A DNA stretch of 64,000 nucleotides from Rhynchopus sp. YZ270_cl-10 (taxonomy: Eukaryota; Euglenozoa; Diplonemea; Diplonemida; Diplonemidae): contig OZ037837.1 in the NCBI GenBank assembly GCA_964035575.1, positions 1,984,001-2,048,000 of the forward strand. Reading direction: 5' to 3'. The position numbers and the translations under genes were made by a program. Shown here one piece after another: positions 10,086 to 20,606 of this stretch. The notes under the pieces were generated by a model. It was given only the letters and a program-made list of their open reading frames with translations, made no database searches and was not told the DNA's origin. How positions within the stretch are numbered: the stretch's first letter is position 1; each line of letters opens with the position of its first letter.

Positions 10086-11611
10086 ACTGGTGTACAAGGA
10101 AAAAAGTCGTGAAAGAGCAACCACAGCTCCACATGACAAACACAAAAGTGTCCAATCACGTGGGGCATTCATGCACTGAGGAGATAATGTTCCAACAATT
10201 TACAAGAAAGATTACTTAACCTACTGCTGGAAGTTGCCAGGTCGTAGTAACACACAAAGTGTGCCTCCGTTCGGGAAGACCGGATATTCTAGAGACCAAA
10301 AAGGCCTCAAGAATATCTTCCGGTAGTCAAGGTAGAACCGAGTGAACGGCCCAAGACCCCCGTGGAGAAGTTAAATGTTGTAATGCTATCAAGTACAAAC
10401 TGCGACCACTGTCTTACCCTCCTCAGTGCTTGGTGGAAGATGTCTTTGACAACAAATATCCTGTACCTAGGTACCCAGGTTCCCAGACCCACGCAGCACT
10501 ACGTCGCAGTACTACGCAAAATTTACCACCAGACCCTGTCTTCGTGCACCTGAAGTACAACACCGCAGACAGGCCAAACATGCGTTGGACTCAGAGGAAT
10601 GCCCGCTGTGCAGGTATCAATGAGAACCAACTCCCAGCAACAAGGGGCGCCTTTTGGCGGGCGTTGTTGAGGGTGTTTGGGGTGCAAAGTTTTCCACAAT
10701 TTTGATGCGCGGGTACAGAAGTGTTGTCTTGTTCTTTCATCTCTAGGAATGTAAATGTCAATCGCGTTTAACTACCACTAGGGCTTGTTCAGTGAACCCA
10801 CAAGGGGTCGAAGGGGGTTGGTTATCCCATATCTATCAAAGGTTGTGTCGACCAGGCGAAACCACTATGTTACGCTGTACGTTGTTAAATCCGAAGAAAT
10901 AACACTTTAGCAGCCGCAGGAAGTTTGCTAAAAAGAGTGCCTCACGCTACACAAACCACCACCCGCGATTGACTTAGATGTTATAACAAAGAGAATTCAG
11001 AACAAAACAACACCCTGCCCCATACACACTAAATTGTCATGCTTCAAGAACATGCCTGGGCCAAAATTACTATGACGAAAAGGCAACAAGACCACCCACA
11101 AGGAGTGTGAAATGTGCACTGGTTTTCTGGGGGAACGCAATATTTTCTTGTGTCTAGTCCTCCGCGAGCAGAGGACAGACTTTCCGGAAGGTTGCCAAAG
11201 TCGAATTTCTTGCACTAGCTATGCTCCCTGGGTTAATGGCTATAGCAGTGACTGACTAAATGTTCCCACCCAGGTCTTCGTATGTTGAGGTGTAGAATGT
11301 CGGAGACGGAGAAGCGCAATCGCTGATGCAGTTCAGATTTCGCGATCCTGTGATGAGTGTAAATGTGGGTGTAATTAAGTTATGTCGCTTGGAGAAAGAT
11401 TAATTGTTAATTGTCAAGAAAAATGGTTACCCTGAATTTGAGGATGTAAGACAGGGATGCAAAAAGTTGTGTAAAAAAAAAACCCCCCCCCCATATATTT
11501 AGTGAAAATTGTATTTTCTCTGGGGTCGATGAAACCATACCTTGTCTGCACATTCACCAGCGTGCGAGCGCCTCTGATACCTTGCGCGAGTAGCCAGCTA
11601 AATCACATCGC

Positions 11612-11786
11612 ACCTGGGTACCTGGGTAATACCCAAAAAGTTTACGATAATACCCAAAACTAATACCCAAATAGTTTACGATAATACCCAAAAACTTTAC
11701 GATAATACCCAAAAAGTTTACGATAATACCCAGTGGGTATTATCGTAAATGGGTATTAGTAACGTGGGTGTTATAGTCATTTTCCC
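11612..11786 (-). repeat. Right terminal inverted repeat of the MULE-type element
   Basis: It is the reverse complement of the left end, with one fewer copy of the 21-bp subterminal motif, and is followed by the 9-bp duplication at 11787-11795. Confidence 0.9.
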
Positions 11787-11795
11787 AATATATTA
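11787..11795 (+). repeat. 9-bp target-site duplication, right (AATATATTA)
   Basis: Second copy of the target-site duplication. After it the unit sequence resumes (TTCATCTTTCAGGGGTTCG), matching 15247 onward. Confidence 0.9.
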
Positions 11796-12055
11796 TTCAT
11801 CTTTCAGGGGTTCGTTATTTTTCTTTGTCTGGCACTCGCTGGTCTCAAAAGCCTGCCTAACATAGATTTCGATTTGCAGTTGAGATGTCTTCTGTTTCAT
11901 CAGATGCTCTTACAGAGGCTTTGCTTTGTTGGTTTTTTCGACTTCTTTTTTGACCCAACCCACTTCTTTTCCTCCATTGACCCCTTTTTAGTAAAAACCC
12001 ATCTGGATCAGGATTTTCGCCCCTTTTTTTTTGAGCAAGAGAGAGTGTAGCGCTC

Positions 12056-12386
12056 TGAACAAGATAAAACAAAAAGCTTGCGTTTCTTTTATCGAACAGA
12101 TTTTATTCTCCGCCCCGTACCCAAAACATACACACCACTGTGAATCAGAAAAAATATTTTCCCTTTTCTTTTTTCTTCCACACACGCTTGTTTTTGTGCT
12201 TCGTTCATTTTTTATTAAAAAAGCTTTGTTTCGAGTGCGAAACGTTTCTCCATGTATTGCACGGGAAACAACATGACAAACAGGTGCAGGGTGGTTCCGT
12301 GCTTACCATAGAACCTGGCACCTTGTGTGTCTCCCAAAAACCACAAAAGCGTTGTGTGTGAAGTTTTGAAGGAAGGAAAAATAAAA
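12056..12386 (+). repeat. Full copy of the ~330-bp dispersed repeat in the leader of propeller gene 1
   Basis: In units 2-5 the leader reads AGCGCTC-ACACAATG. In unit 1 these 331 bp lie exactly between AGCGCTC and ACACAATG. The segment matches 4667-4995 from end to end. Either it inserted here or the other units lost it. No clear target-site duplication is seen. Confidence 0.85.
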
Positions 12387-12391
12387 ACACA

Positions 12392-13522
12392 ATGATGGAT
12401 GTGACCTTTGTGCTGGAAGAGTCAGGCGCAACTACGACAGTGGCGGTGCCGTGCGAAACGACTGCAGCAGCGGCAAAGGAGGCTGCGTGCATGCCGCTTG
12501 CTGTCTTGCCTGCGTCTGTCGAGATGCGCATCGGCACTGAGGTGGTGGAGGGGACGTGCCGTCTGCAGGACACTGCGTTTGGTGAAGGGATGCAGGTCGT
12601 GCTTGCCTGCCGCTTTGCTAAGATGAAGTGCCCTGCTGAGTACAGTGCAGAAGGATATTCGAATACCTTGTCGCTGTCGCGTTGTGGAACACTCTGCGTC
12701 TTCACGTACTATGGCGACGGGCCAACTAGAGTTGAGGGGTTTTGCACCGAAACCTTCAACACGGCCTTCGCATTCACGCCGCAAAACGACGCCAAAACAT
12801 ACTGCCCACCCGCCATCTCGCAGTGCAAGACACGCTGCTACCTGCCGTGCACGGATGGCTTGCTCGAGGTTGCGCTTCCAGGAGGGGAGGTGCTCCGCAA
12901 GGTCGACGGCGAATCGAAGTCGGTGTTCGCGTGTGGCAGTGTTGTTGTCTCGCAGGGCAAAGACGACGTCTCTGTGTATGACGAAGACCTGACGTTGCTC
13001 CGCTCTCTCACGCATCAGGGGTGCTGCAACGTGGCGGTGTCGCAGTGCGGTGGGTGGGCGCTCACATCCTCCTCGGACGCTCGTCTGTGGGACGTCAGCA
13101 CAGGTATTGCTGTGGCATGTGTGCCGGCGGTGAGCAGAGTGGACTGGTGCATAGTGGCGCTGTCACGTACTGCCTCCGTCTTTGCTGTGGATTGTGAGTA
13201 CTACGTGCACCTCTTTGACTGGGGTGGCACACTTCTTAGTTCCGAAATGTTCATCGAAAAACCCGACACACAGGAGGGCGGGAATTGGATCGTCTTGGGC
13301 ATGCAGTTCACGCCATGTGGGAAATACCTCCTCGTCAACTTCAGGCCAGATGAACGGGACTACGTAGACTCCCTACACCAGTACGACGTGGCAACAGGAT
13401 CAGAGGTACGTCATTTAGGGTACGCCAGATCGTTTGCAATATCGCCATGTGGTCGTGTCGTGGTGTTGGAAGAGTACGAAGACGATGTGATTGTGACAAA
13501 GTACCTGTACCCCTATGAGTGA
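12392..13522 (+). CDS. Ubiquitin-like + WD40-type beta-propeller protein, array copy 1 (type A)
   Basis: This 376-residue protein opens with a divergent ubiquitin-like fold (MDVTFVLEESGATTTVAV..., about 2-76). It is followed by a propeller of about 290 residues with recurrent S-x-CG motifs and a classical WD blade (LTSSSDARLWDVSTG). Two ATGs are in tandem and either could start it. It is type A, marked by EEYEDDVIVTK near the C-terminus. It differs from the other copies by a Gln insertion (TPQNDAK) and by the 331-bp repeat in its leader, so its expression may differ. Function is unknown; a ubiquitin-pathway or scaffold role is only inferred from the domain pair. Confidence 0.85.
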   Translation: MMDVTFVLEESGATTTVAVPCETTAAAAKEAACMPLAVLPASVEMRIGTEVVEGTCRLQDTAFGEGMQVVLACRFAKMKCPAEYSAEGYSNTLSLSRCGTLCVFTYYGDGPTRVEGFCTETFNTAFAFTPQNDAKTYCPPAISQCKTRCYLPCTDGLLEVALPGGEVLRKVDGESKSVFACGSVVVSQGKDDVSVYDEDLTLLRSLTHQGCCNVAVSQCGGWALTSSSDARLWDVSTGIAVACVPAVSRVDWCIVALSRTASVFAVDCEYYVHLFDWGGTLLSSEMFIEKPDTQEGGNWIVLGMQFTPCGKYLLVNFRPDERDYVDSLHQYDVATGSEVRHLGYARSFAISPCGRVVVLEEYEDDVIVTKYLYPYE

Positions 13523-14008
13523 TGTTTCTGTGGGGAGCTGTTGTGACGAAGATAAAATGGGTTGGGGGGGGAGCTGATGTATACCATGACATCATGGGTC
13601 ATTCGGAGGTGCCTGTATCAAAAACTATTCTTCTTTTTTATGTTCAGTTACGTTTCTCTTTCACCAAATACCCGAAACAAAGGGGACCAAAATGACTGCA
13701 TTATTCTTGTGCATTTTATTCCGCACACTACTTTGCGAGCGGAAAGTGTACCATGAGTCACTAACCCAACCGTGCTCCGCAACCTCCACCCCTACAGTCG
13801 TGATATAGTGTGTGTCGAAGCGCCAACACATCAAACTACCACATGAATGGAGCGACCCCTGACGAGAACAGATGGGTGCATCCTCAAGCAGAGACGCAGG
13901 CCAGTCTGCTTCGAAAAGACGTTCCTGGACAGTGAGGAACAACACTTTCGACACCTTCACCCATCCACCCACCAGACCGAAGTGCATCCCCCACCCAAAC
14001 ACCACACG

Positions 14009-15110
14009 ATGCACAACAAAGCCCTCGATGTTGGCAAGGTGTACGCAGCCGAGGGCAGCGCCTCCTTCACGTGTTGTGCGGCACCTTTGTACTTGCCGGG
14101 TGCGACGATGGGAGTGTTGTGCTGCTTGAGATGAGCCCGCCACCTGCAGACCCACGGGCCTGCTACGACCTTGCACCAGGCTGGGAGAAGCACGCTCATG
14201 AGGCACGCAAGCTGGGACGTCTCATCCCGAAGACGAGTGTGCAGCTTGGGCGCAAGGCGGTCGCGCATCTTGTGTTGGACGTTGAGCTCATGCGTGTGTT
14301 TGTTGTGTGTGATGGGGTTGTCACGATGTGTGCTGTGGAGCTATCACGGCGGCAGCTTCGCCCTGTGGGTACCGCGCTTGAGGAGAAGAAAGCACCCCTG
14401 AAGGGTGTTGCCAGTGTGTGCTGTGGTGTCGTTGCCGGCAAGCACGTTCTCTTCGCTGCGGTGAAGCGGCGTGTCTGCCTATTCCGCTACACAGCGGAGA
14501 CGCTGTCGCCGCTGGACGAGGTTGAGATCTGCAACAGCGCGCCGCATATTTCTCTTGACTCTCAGGCGCAGGCAGCAGCAGTGCGAGAGCGCAAGCAGGA
14601 AGAAAGGCTGCAGGTAGAAGATGCGCAGTGGCGGTCCGACCACGTCACGACCGTGGCAGCGTCGTCACCATTGCGGTGTGTGGTGCTGCCGATGACGGCG
14701 CCGGTCTTCTTCCCAAACTGCAGAAACAGAAGCGAAAGGTGCTCCGCATGGCTTACACACGCCTCCGCCAGAGGCACGCCACGCCCCTTCCTCTCCAACA
14801 CAGTTGCGCTGCCTTGCGTTAGGCTCACCAGTTTGTATTTGTCCTTTGTGCAGACACACAATGTTGTTTCCTTAAGCGCCATCGACACAACCTGCGCCTG
14901 AGAGTCAAGAGAAATATGCGGCGCGCTGTTGCAGATCTCAACCTCGTCCAGCGGCGACAGCGTCTCCGCTGTGTAGCGGAATAGGCAGACGCGCTGCTTC
15001 ACCGCAGCGAAGAGAACGTGCTTGCCGGCAACGACACCACAGCACACACTGGCACCGCCACTGCGCATCTTCTACCTGCAGCCCTTCTTCCTGCTTGCGC
15101 TCTTCGCAGA
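14009..15110 (+). pseudogene. VPS39 5' fragment, unit 1, with an inverted internal segment
   Basis: It matches the first exon of the intact VPS39 gene from its ATG (MHNKALDVGKV) to the fixed breakpoint CTTCGCAGA. A 19-base deletion follows CACGTGTTGTGCGG. From about 14571 to 15060 the sequence is the reverse complement of the downstream part, so the piece encoding ASVCCGVVAGKHV to SLDSQAQ is present in both orientations (about 14410-14570 and 14883-15055). It cannot encode a functional tether subunit. Confidence 0.88.
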
Positions 15111-15492
15111 TCCTGTTGTGTTGGTTGTCAGCTTCTTCCCACTGTCTCCTGGCTGATGGTTCCTTGGAACCGCTTGTCAACCCTGTTCTAAAGAGAGTTT
15201 TATTTGTTATGTTCAGTTATGTGTACACAAGAGGTATAATATATTATTCATCTTTCAGGGGTTCGTTATTTTTCTTTGTCTGGCACTCGCTGGTCTCAAA
15301 AGCCTGCCTAACATAGATTTCGATTTGCAGTTGAGATGTCTTCTGTTTCATCAGATGCTCTTACAGACGACTTCCTTTTTGACCCAACCCACTTCTTTTC
15401 TACCCTCCCTTGACCCCCCTTTCTAGCAAACCCATCTGGATCAGGATTTTCGCCCCTTTTTTTTGAGCAAGAGAGAGAGTAGCGCTCACACA
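15111..15492 (+). repeat. Conserved unit tail and leader between VPS39 fragment and next propeller gene
   Basis: The segment runs from TCCTGTTGTGTTGG to the next ATG and is repeated near-identically at about 17335-17735, 20205-20606 and 22457-22859. It contains GTATAATATATTATTC (the empty transposon site) and a pyrimidine tract ending CCCTTTCTAG at 15426, the likely acceptor for the next gene. In this unit the tail lacks about 20 bp (AATCGTCGGGTGGCTAG) present in the others. Confidence 0.85.
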
Positions 15493-16623
15493 ATGATGGA
15501 TGTGACCTTTGTGCTGGAAGAGTCAGGCGCAACTACGACAGTGGCGGTGCCGTGCGAAACGACTGCAGCAGCGGCAAAGGAGGCTGCGTGCATGCCGCTT
15601 GCTGTCTTGCCTGCGTCTGTCGAGATGCGCATCGGCACTGAGGTGGTGGAGGGGACGTGCCGTCTGCAGGACACTGCGTTTGGTGAAGGGATGCAGGTCG
15701 TGCTTGCCTGCCGCTTTGCTAAGATGAAGTGCCCTGCTGAGTACAGTGCAGAGGGCGACTGGAAGACCTTGTCGCTGTCGCGTTGTGGAACACTCTGCGT
15801 CTTCACGTACTGTGACGATGGGCCAACGAGAGTTAAGGGGTTTTGCACCGAAACCTTCAACACGGCCTTCGCATTCACGCCAAACGACGCCGAAATACAC
15901 TGCCCGCCTGCCATCTCGCAGTGCAAGACACGCTGCTACCTGCCGTGCACGGATGGCTTGCTCGAGGTTGCGCTTCCAGGAGGGGAGGTGCTCCGCAAGG
16001 TCGACGGCGAATCGAAGTCGGTGTTCGCGTGTGGCAGTGTTGTTGTCTCGCAGGGCAAAGACGGCGTCTCTGTGTATGACGAAGACCTGACGTTGCTCCG
16101 CTCTCTCACGCATCAGGGGTGCTGCAGCGTGGCGGTGTCGCAGTGCGGTGGGTGGGCGCTCACATCCTCCTCGGACGTTCGTCTGTGGGACGTCAACACA
16201 GGTATTGCTGTGGCATGTGTGCCGGCGGTGAGCAGAGTGGACTGGTTCACAGTGGCGCTGTCACGTACTGCCTCCGTCTTTGCTGTGGATTGTGAGTACT
16301 ACCTGAAACTCTTTGACTGGGGTGGCACACTTCTTAGTTCCGAAACGTTCATCTGCAAACCCGACGCACAGGGCGGGTGTTGGATCGTCTTGGACATGCA
16401 GTTCACGCCATGTGGGAAGTACCTCCTCGTCAACTTCAGGCATGATGAACGGGACTACATAGACTCCCTACACCAGTACGACGTGGCGACAGGATCCGAG
16501 GTACGTCATTTAGGGTACAGCACTTCGTTTGCAATATCGCCATGTGGTCGTATCGTGGTGTTGGAAGAAGGGGGTGAAACCGATGGGGTGATTGTGACAA
16601 AGTACCTGTACCCCTATGAGTGA
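15493..16623 (+). CDS. Ubiquitin-like + beta-propeller protein, array copy 2 (type B)
   Basis: This 376-residue paralogue has the same architecture as copy 1. It is type B: the C-terminal region reads EEGGETDGVIVTK, and blades carry KTLSLSRCG, FICKPDAQGGC and GYSTSFAIS. The nucleotide sequence of the first 250 codons is nearly identical to copy 1 while the last third diverges. The ATG at 15493 is used rather than the longer in-frame opening, which has no upstream ATG. Confidence 0.85.
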   Translation: MMDVTFVLEESGATTTVAVPCETTAAAAKEAACMPLAVLPASVEMRIGTEVVEGTCRLQDTAFGEGMQVVLACRFAKMKCPAEYSAEGDWKTLSLSRCGTLCVFTYCDDGPTRVKGFCTETFNTAFAFTPNDAEIHCPPAISQCKTRCYLPCTDGLLEVALPGGEVLRKVDGESKSVFACGSVVVSQGKDGVSVYDEDLTLLRSLTHQGCCSVAVSQCGGWALTSSSDVRLWDVNTGIAVACVPAVSRVDWFTVALSRTASVFAVDCEYYLKLFDWGGTLLSSETFICKPDAQGGCWIVLDMQFTPCGKYLLVNFRHDERDYIDSLHQYDVATGSEVRHLGYSTSFAISPCGRIVVLEEGGETDGVIVTKYLYPYE

Positions 16624-17039
16624 TGTTTCTGTGGGGAGCTGTTGTGACGAAGATAAAATGGGTTGGGGGGGGAGCTGATGTATACCATGACATCATGGGT
16701 CATTCGGAGGTGCCTGTATCAAAAACTATTCTTCTTTTTTATGTTCAGTTACGTTTCTCTTTCACCAAATACCCGAAACAAAGGGGACCAAAATGACTGC
16801 ATTATTCTTGTGCATTTTATTCCGCACACTACTTTGCGAGCGGAACGTGTGCCATGAGTCACTAACCCAACCGTGCTCCGCAACCTCCACCCCTACAGTC
16901 GTGAGATAGTGTGTGTCGAAGCGCCAACGCGCAAAGCGCAAACTACCACACGAATGGAGTAAGGAACAACACTTTCTGCACCTTCACCTATCCACCCACC
17001 CACCGGACTGAAGTGCATCCCCCACCCAAACCCCACACG

Positions 17040-17334
17040 ATGCACAACAAAGCCCTCGACGTTGGCAAGGTGTATGCAGCCGAGGGCAGCGCCTCCTTCA
17101 CGTGTTGTGCGGCTGGCTCCTCTGCAGAGGGCACCTTTGTACTTGCCGGGTGTTATGATGGGAGTGTTGTGCTTGCGGAGCACCTTTCGCTTCTGTTTCT
17201 GCAGTTTGGGAAGAAGACCGGCGCCGTCATCGGCAGCACCACACGTGACGACGCTGCCACGGTCGTGACGTGGTCGGACCGCCACTGCGCATCTTCTACC
17301 TGCAGCCTTTCTTCCTGCTTGCGCTCTTCACAGA
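17040..17334 (+). pseudogene. VPS39 5' fragment, unit 2, large internal deletion
   Basis: The start of VPS39 (MHNKALDVGKVYAAEG to GSVVL) is fused in frame to AEHLSLLFLQFGKKTG, omitting about 170 codons of the CNH-like domain. It ends at the same CTTC(G/A)CAGA breakpoint. The same deletion is seen in unit 4, so it is ancestral to type-B units. Confidence 0.88.
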
Positions 17335-17735
17335 TCCTGTTGTGTTGGTTGTCAGCTTCTTCCCACTGTCTCCTGGCTGATGGTTGCTTGGAACCAATCG
17401 TCGGGTGGCTAGCCGCTTGTCAACCCTGTTCTAAAGAGAGTTTTATTTGTTATGTTCAGTTATGTGTACACAAGAGGTATAATATATTATTCATCTTTCA
17501 GGGGTTCGTTATTTTTCTTTGTCTGGCACTCGCTGGTCTCAAAAGCCTGCCTAACATAGATTTCGATTTGCAGTTGAGATGTCTTCTGTTTCATCAGATG
17601 CTCTTACAGACGACTTCCTTTTTGACCCAACCCACTTCTTTTCTACCCTCCCTTGACCCCCCTTTCTAGCAAACCCATCTGGATCAGGATTTTCGCCCCT
17701 TTTTTTTGAGCAAGAGAGAGAGTAGCGCTCACACA

Positions 17736-18854
17736 ATGATGGATGTGACCTTTGTGCTGGAAGAGTCAGGCGCAACTACGACAGTGGCGGTGCCGTGCGA
17801 AACGACTGCAGCAGCGGCAAAGGAGGCTGCGTGCATGCCGCTTGCTGTCTTGCCTGCGTCTGTCGAGATGCGCATCGGCACTGAGGTGGTGGAGGGGACG
17901 TGCCGTCTGCAGGACACTGCGTTTGGTGAAGGGATGCAGGTCGTGCTTGCCTGCCGCTTTGCTAAGATGAAGTGCCCTGCTGAGTACAGTGCAGAGGGCG
18001 ACTGGAATACCTTGTCGCTGTCGCGTTGTGGAACACTCTGCGTCTTCACGTACTGTGACGATGGGCCAACGAGAGTTAAGGGGTTTTGCACCGAAACCTT
18101 CAACACGGCCTTCGCATTCACGCCAAACGACGCCAAAACACACTGCCCGCCTGCCATCTCGCAGTGCAAGACACGCTGCTACCTGCCGTGCACGGATGGC
18201 TTGCTCGAGGTTGCGCTTCCAGGAGGGGAGGTGCTCCGCAAAGTCGATGGCGAATCGAAGTCGGTGTTCGCGTGTGGCAGTGTTGTTGTCTCGCAGGGCA
18301 AAGACGACGTCTCTGTGTATGACGAAGACCTGACGTTGCTCCGCTCTCTCACGCATCAGGGGTGCGGCAACGTGGCGGTGTCGCAGTGCGGTGGGTGGGC
18401 GCTCACATCCTCCTCGGACGTTCGTCTGTGGGACGTCAGCACAGGTGAAGCTGTGGTATGTGTGCCGAGCAGAGTGGACTGGTGCATAGTGGCGCTGTCA
18501 CGTACTGCCTCCGTCTTTGCTGTGGAGTGTGAGTACTACGTGCACCTCTTTGACTGGGGCGGCACACTTCTTAGTTCCGAAATGTTCATCGAAAAACCCG
18601 ACACACAGGGCGGAAATTGGATCGTCTTGGGCATGCAGTTCACTCCATGTGGGAAGTACCTCCTCGTCAACTTCAGGCATGATGAACGGGACTGCGTAGA
18701 CTCCCTACACCAGTACGACGTGGCAACAGGATCCAAGGTACGTCATTTAGGGTACGCCAGATCGTTTGCAATATCGCCATGTGGTCGTGTCGTGGTGTTG
18801 GAAGAGTACGAAGACGATGTGATTGTGACAAAGTACCTGTACCCCTATGAGTGA
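17736..18854 (+). CDS. Ubiquitin-like + beta-propeller protein, array copy 3 (type A)
   Basis: This 372-residue type-A copy (EEYEDDVIVTK) is the shortest. It lacks two residues in CVPSRVDW (CVPAVSRVDW elsewhere) and reads STGEAVVCVP where the others read (S/N)TGIAV. The domain order and frame are intact. Confidence 0.85.
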   Translation: MMDVTFVLEESGATTTVAVPCETTAAAAKEAACMPLAVLPASVEMRIGTEVVEGTCRLQDTAFGEGMQVVLACRFAKMKCPAEYSAEGDWNTLSLSRCGTLCVFTYCDDGPTRVKGFCTETFNTAFAFTPNDAKTHCPPAISQCKTRCYLPCTDGLLEVALPGGEVLRKVDGESKSVFACGSVVVSQGKDDVSVYDEDLTLLRSLTHQGCGNVAVSQCGGWALTSSSDVRLWDVSTGEAVVCVPSRVDWCIVALSRTASVFAVECEYYVHLFDWGGTLLSSEMFIEKPDTQGGNWIVLGMQFTPCGKYLLVNFRHDERDCVDSLHQYDVATGSKVRHLGYARSFAISPCGRVVVLEEYEDDVIVTKYLYPYE

Positions 18855-19340
18855 TGTTTTTGTGGGGAGCTGTTGTGACGAAGATAAAATGGGTTGGGGG
18901 GGGAGCTGATGTATACCATGACATCATGGGTCATTCGGAGGTGCCTGTATCAAAAACTATTCTTCTTTTTTATGTTCAGTTACGTTTCTCTTTCACCAAA
19001 TACCCGAAACAAAGGGGACCAAAATGACTGCATTATTCTTGTGCATTTTATTCCGCACACTACTTTGCGAGCGGAACGTGTGCCATGAGTCACTAACCCA
19101 ACCGTGCTCCGCAACCTCCACCCCTACAGTCGTGATATAGTGTGTGTCGAAGCGCCACCGCATCAAACTACCACATGAATGGAGCGACCCCTGACGAGAA
19201 CAGATGGCTGCATCCTCAAGCAGAGACGCAGGCCAGTCTGCTTCGAAAAGACGTTCCTGCACAGTGAGGAACAACACTTTCGACACCTTCACCCATCCAC
19301 CCACCAGACTGAAGTGCATCCCCCACCCAAACCCCACACG

Positions 19341-20204
19341 ATGCACGACAAAGCCCTCGATGTTGGCAAGGTGTACGCAGCCGATCCTTCACGTGTTGTG
19401 CACCTTTGTACTTGCCGGGTGCGACGATGGGAGTGTTGTGCTGCTTGAGATGAGCCCGCCACCTGCAGACCCACGGGCCTGCTACGACCTTGCACCAGGC
19501 TGGGAGAAGCACGCTCATGAGGCACGCAAGCTGGGACGTCTCATCCCGAAGACGAGTGTGCAGCTTGGGCGCAAGGCGGTCGCGCATCTTGTGTTGGACG
19601 TTGAGCTCATGCGTGTGTTTGTTGTGTGTGATGGGGTTGTCACGATGTGTGCTGTGGAGCTATCACGGCGGCAGCTTCGCCCTGTGGGTACCGCGCTTGA
19701 GGAGAAGAAAGCACCCCTGAAGGGTGTTGCCAGTGTGTGCTGTGGTGTCGTTGCCGGCAAGCACGTTCTCTTCGCTGCGGTGAAGCGGCGTGTCTGCCTA
19801 TTCCGCTACACAGCGGAGACGCTGTCGCCGCTGGACGAGGTTGAGATCTGCAACAGCGCGCCGCATATTTCTCTTGACTCTCAGGCGCAGGTTGTGTCGA
19901 TGGCGCTTAAGGAAACAACATTGTGTGTCTGCACAAAGGACGAATACAAACTGGTGAACCTAACGCAAGGCAGCGCAACTGTGTTGGAGAGGAAGGGACG
20001 TGGCGTGCCTCTGGCGGAGGCGTGTGTAAGCCATGCGGAGCACCTTTCGCTTCTGTTTCTGCAGTTTGGGAAGAAGACCGGCGCCGTCATCGGCAGCACC
20101 ACACACCGCAGTGGCGACGACGCTGCCACGGTCGTGACGTGGTCGGACCCTCCACTGCGCATCTTCTACCTGCAGCCCTTCTTCCTGCTTGCGATCTTCG
20201 CAGA
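19341..20204 (+). pseudogene. VPS39 5' fragment, unit 3 (longest relic)
   Basis: It covers nearly all of VPS39 residues 1-298 but lacks two short pieces near the start (around GSASFTCCAAGSSAEG). The frame is restored afterwards, and a 348-codon open frame (19204-20250) uses another upstream frame. It stops at the common breakpoint and continues into unit tail sequence (DPVVLVVSFFPLSPG). It could in principle yield a truncated CNH protein, but without the clathrin-repeat and zinc-ribbon parts. Confidence 0.85.
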
Positions 20205-20606
20205 TCCTGTTGTGTTGGTTGTCAGCTTCTTCCCACTGTCTCCTGGCTGATGGTTCCTTGGAACCAATCGTCGGGTGGCTAGCCGCTTGTCAACCCTGTT
20301 CTAAAGAGAGTTTTATTTGTTATGTTCAGTTATGTGTACACAAGAGGTATAATATATTATTCATCTTTCAGGGGTTCGTTATTTTTCTTTGTCTGGCACT
20401 CGCTGGTCTCAAAAGCCTGCCTAACATAGATTTCGATTTGCAGTTGAGATGTCTTCTGTTTCATCAGATGCTCTTACAGACGACTTCCTTTTTGACCCAA
20501 CCCACTTCTTTTCTACCCTCCCTTGACCCCCCTTTCTAGCAAACCCATCTGGATCAGGATTTTCGCCCCTTTTTTTTTGAGCAAGAGAGAGAGTAGCGCT
20601 CACACA

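Larger units (their letters stand above)
9736..11786. mobile_element. Mutator-like (MULE-type) non-autonomous DNA transposon, 2,051 bp
   Basis: The element is bounded by a 9-bp duplication (AATATATTA) and by long terminal inverted repeats of about 175-200 bp (9736-9930 and 11612-11786). The left end reads GGGGTAATTATCATAACACC and the right end, reverse-complemented, GGGAAAATGACTATAACACC. Known Mutator-like elements have 9-11 bp duplications, long inverted repeats and GGG(G/A).AAT-type tips, which is the basis for the family call. Each repeat carries subterminal copies of a ~21-bp motif (GGGTATTATCGTAAACTTTTT) and a 16-bp-arm palindrome. No transposase-size open frame is present, so the copy is non-autonomous. 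It inserted into the tail of the leftmost array unit, whose empty site is seen in the other four. Confidence 0.85.

Noticed and set aside
9774-10172. Overlapping open frames on both strands encoding repeats such as PRYPGTQV and YLGTWVPG
   Set aside because: They are translations of the (GTACCCAG)n octamer array inside the transposon; every frame of an 8-bp repeat without stops stays open.
14562-15068. Minus-strand ORF in unit 1 as an antisense gene
   Set aside because: It is the inverted VPS39 segment, not a separate gene.
19204-20250. 348-codon ORF in unit 3 as an independent gene
   Set aside because: It is the VPS39 5' relic read from a leader frame and ends in unit-tail sequence; treated as a pseudogene.
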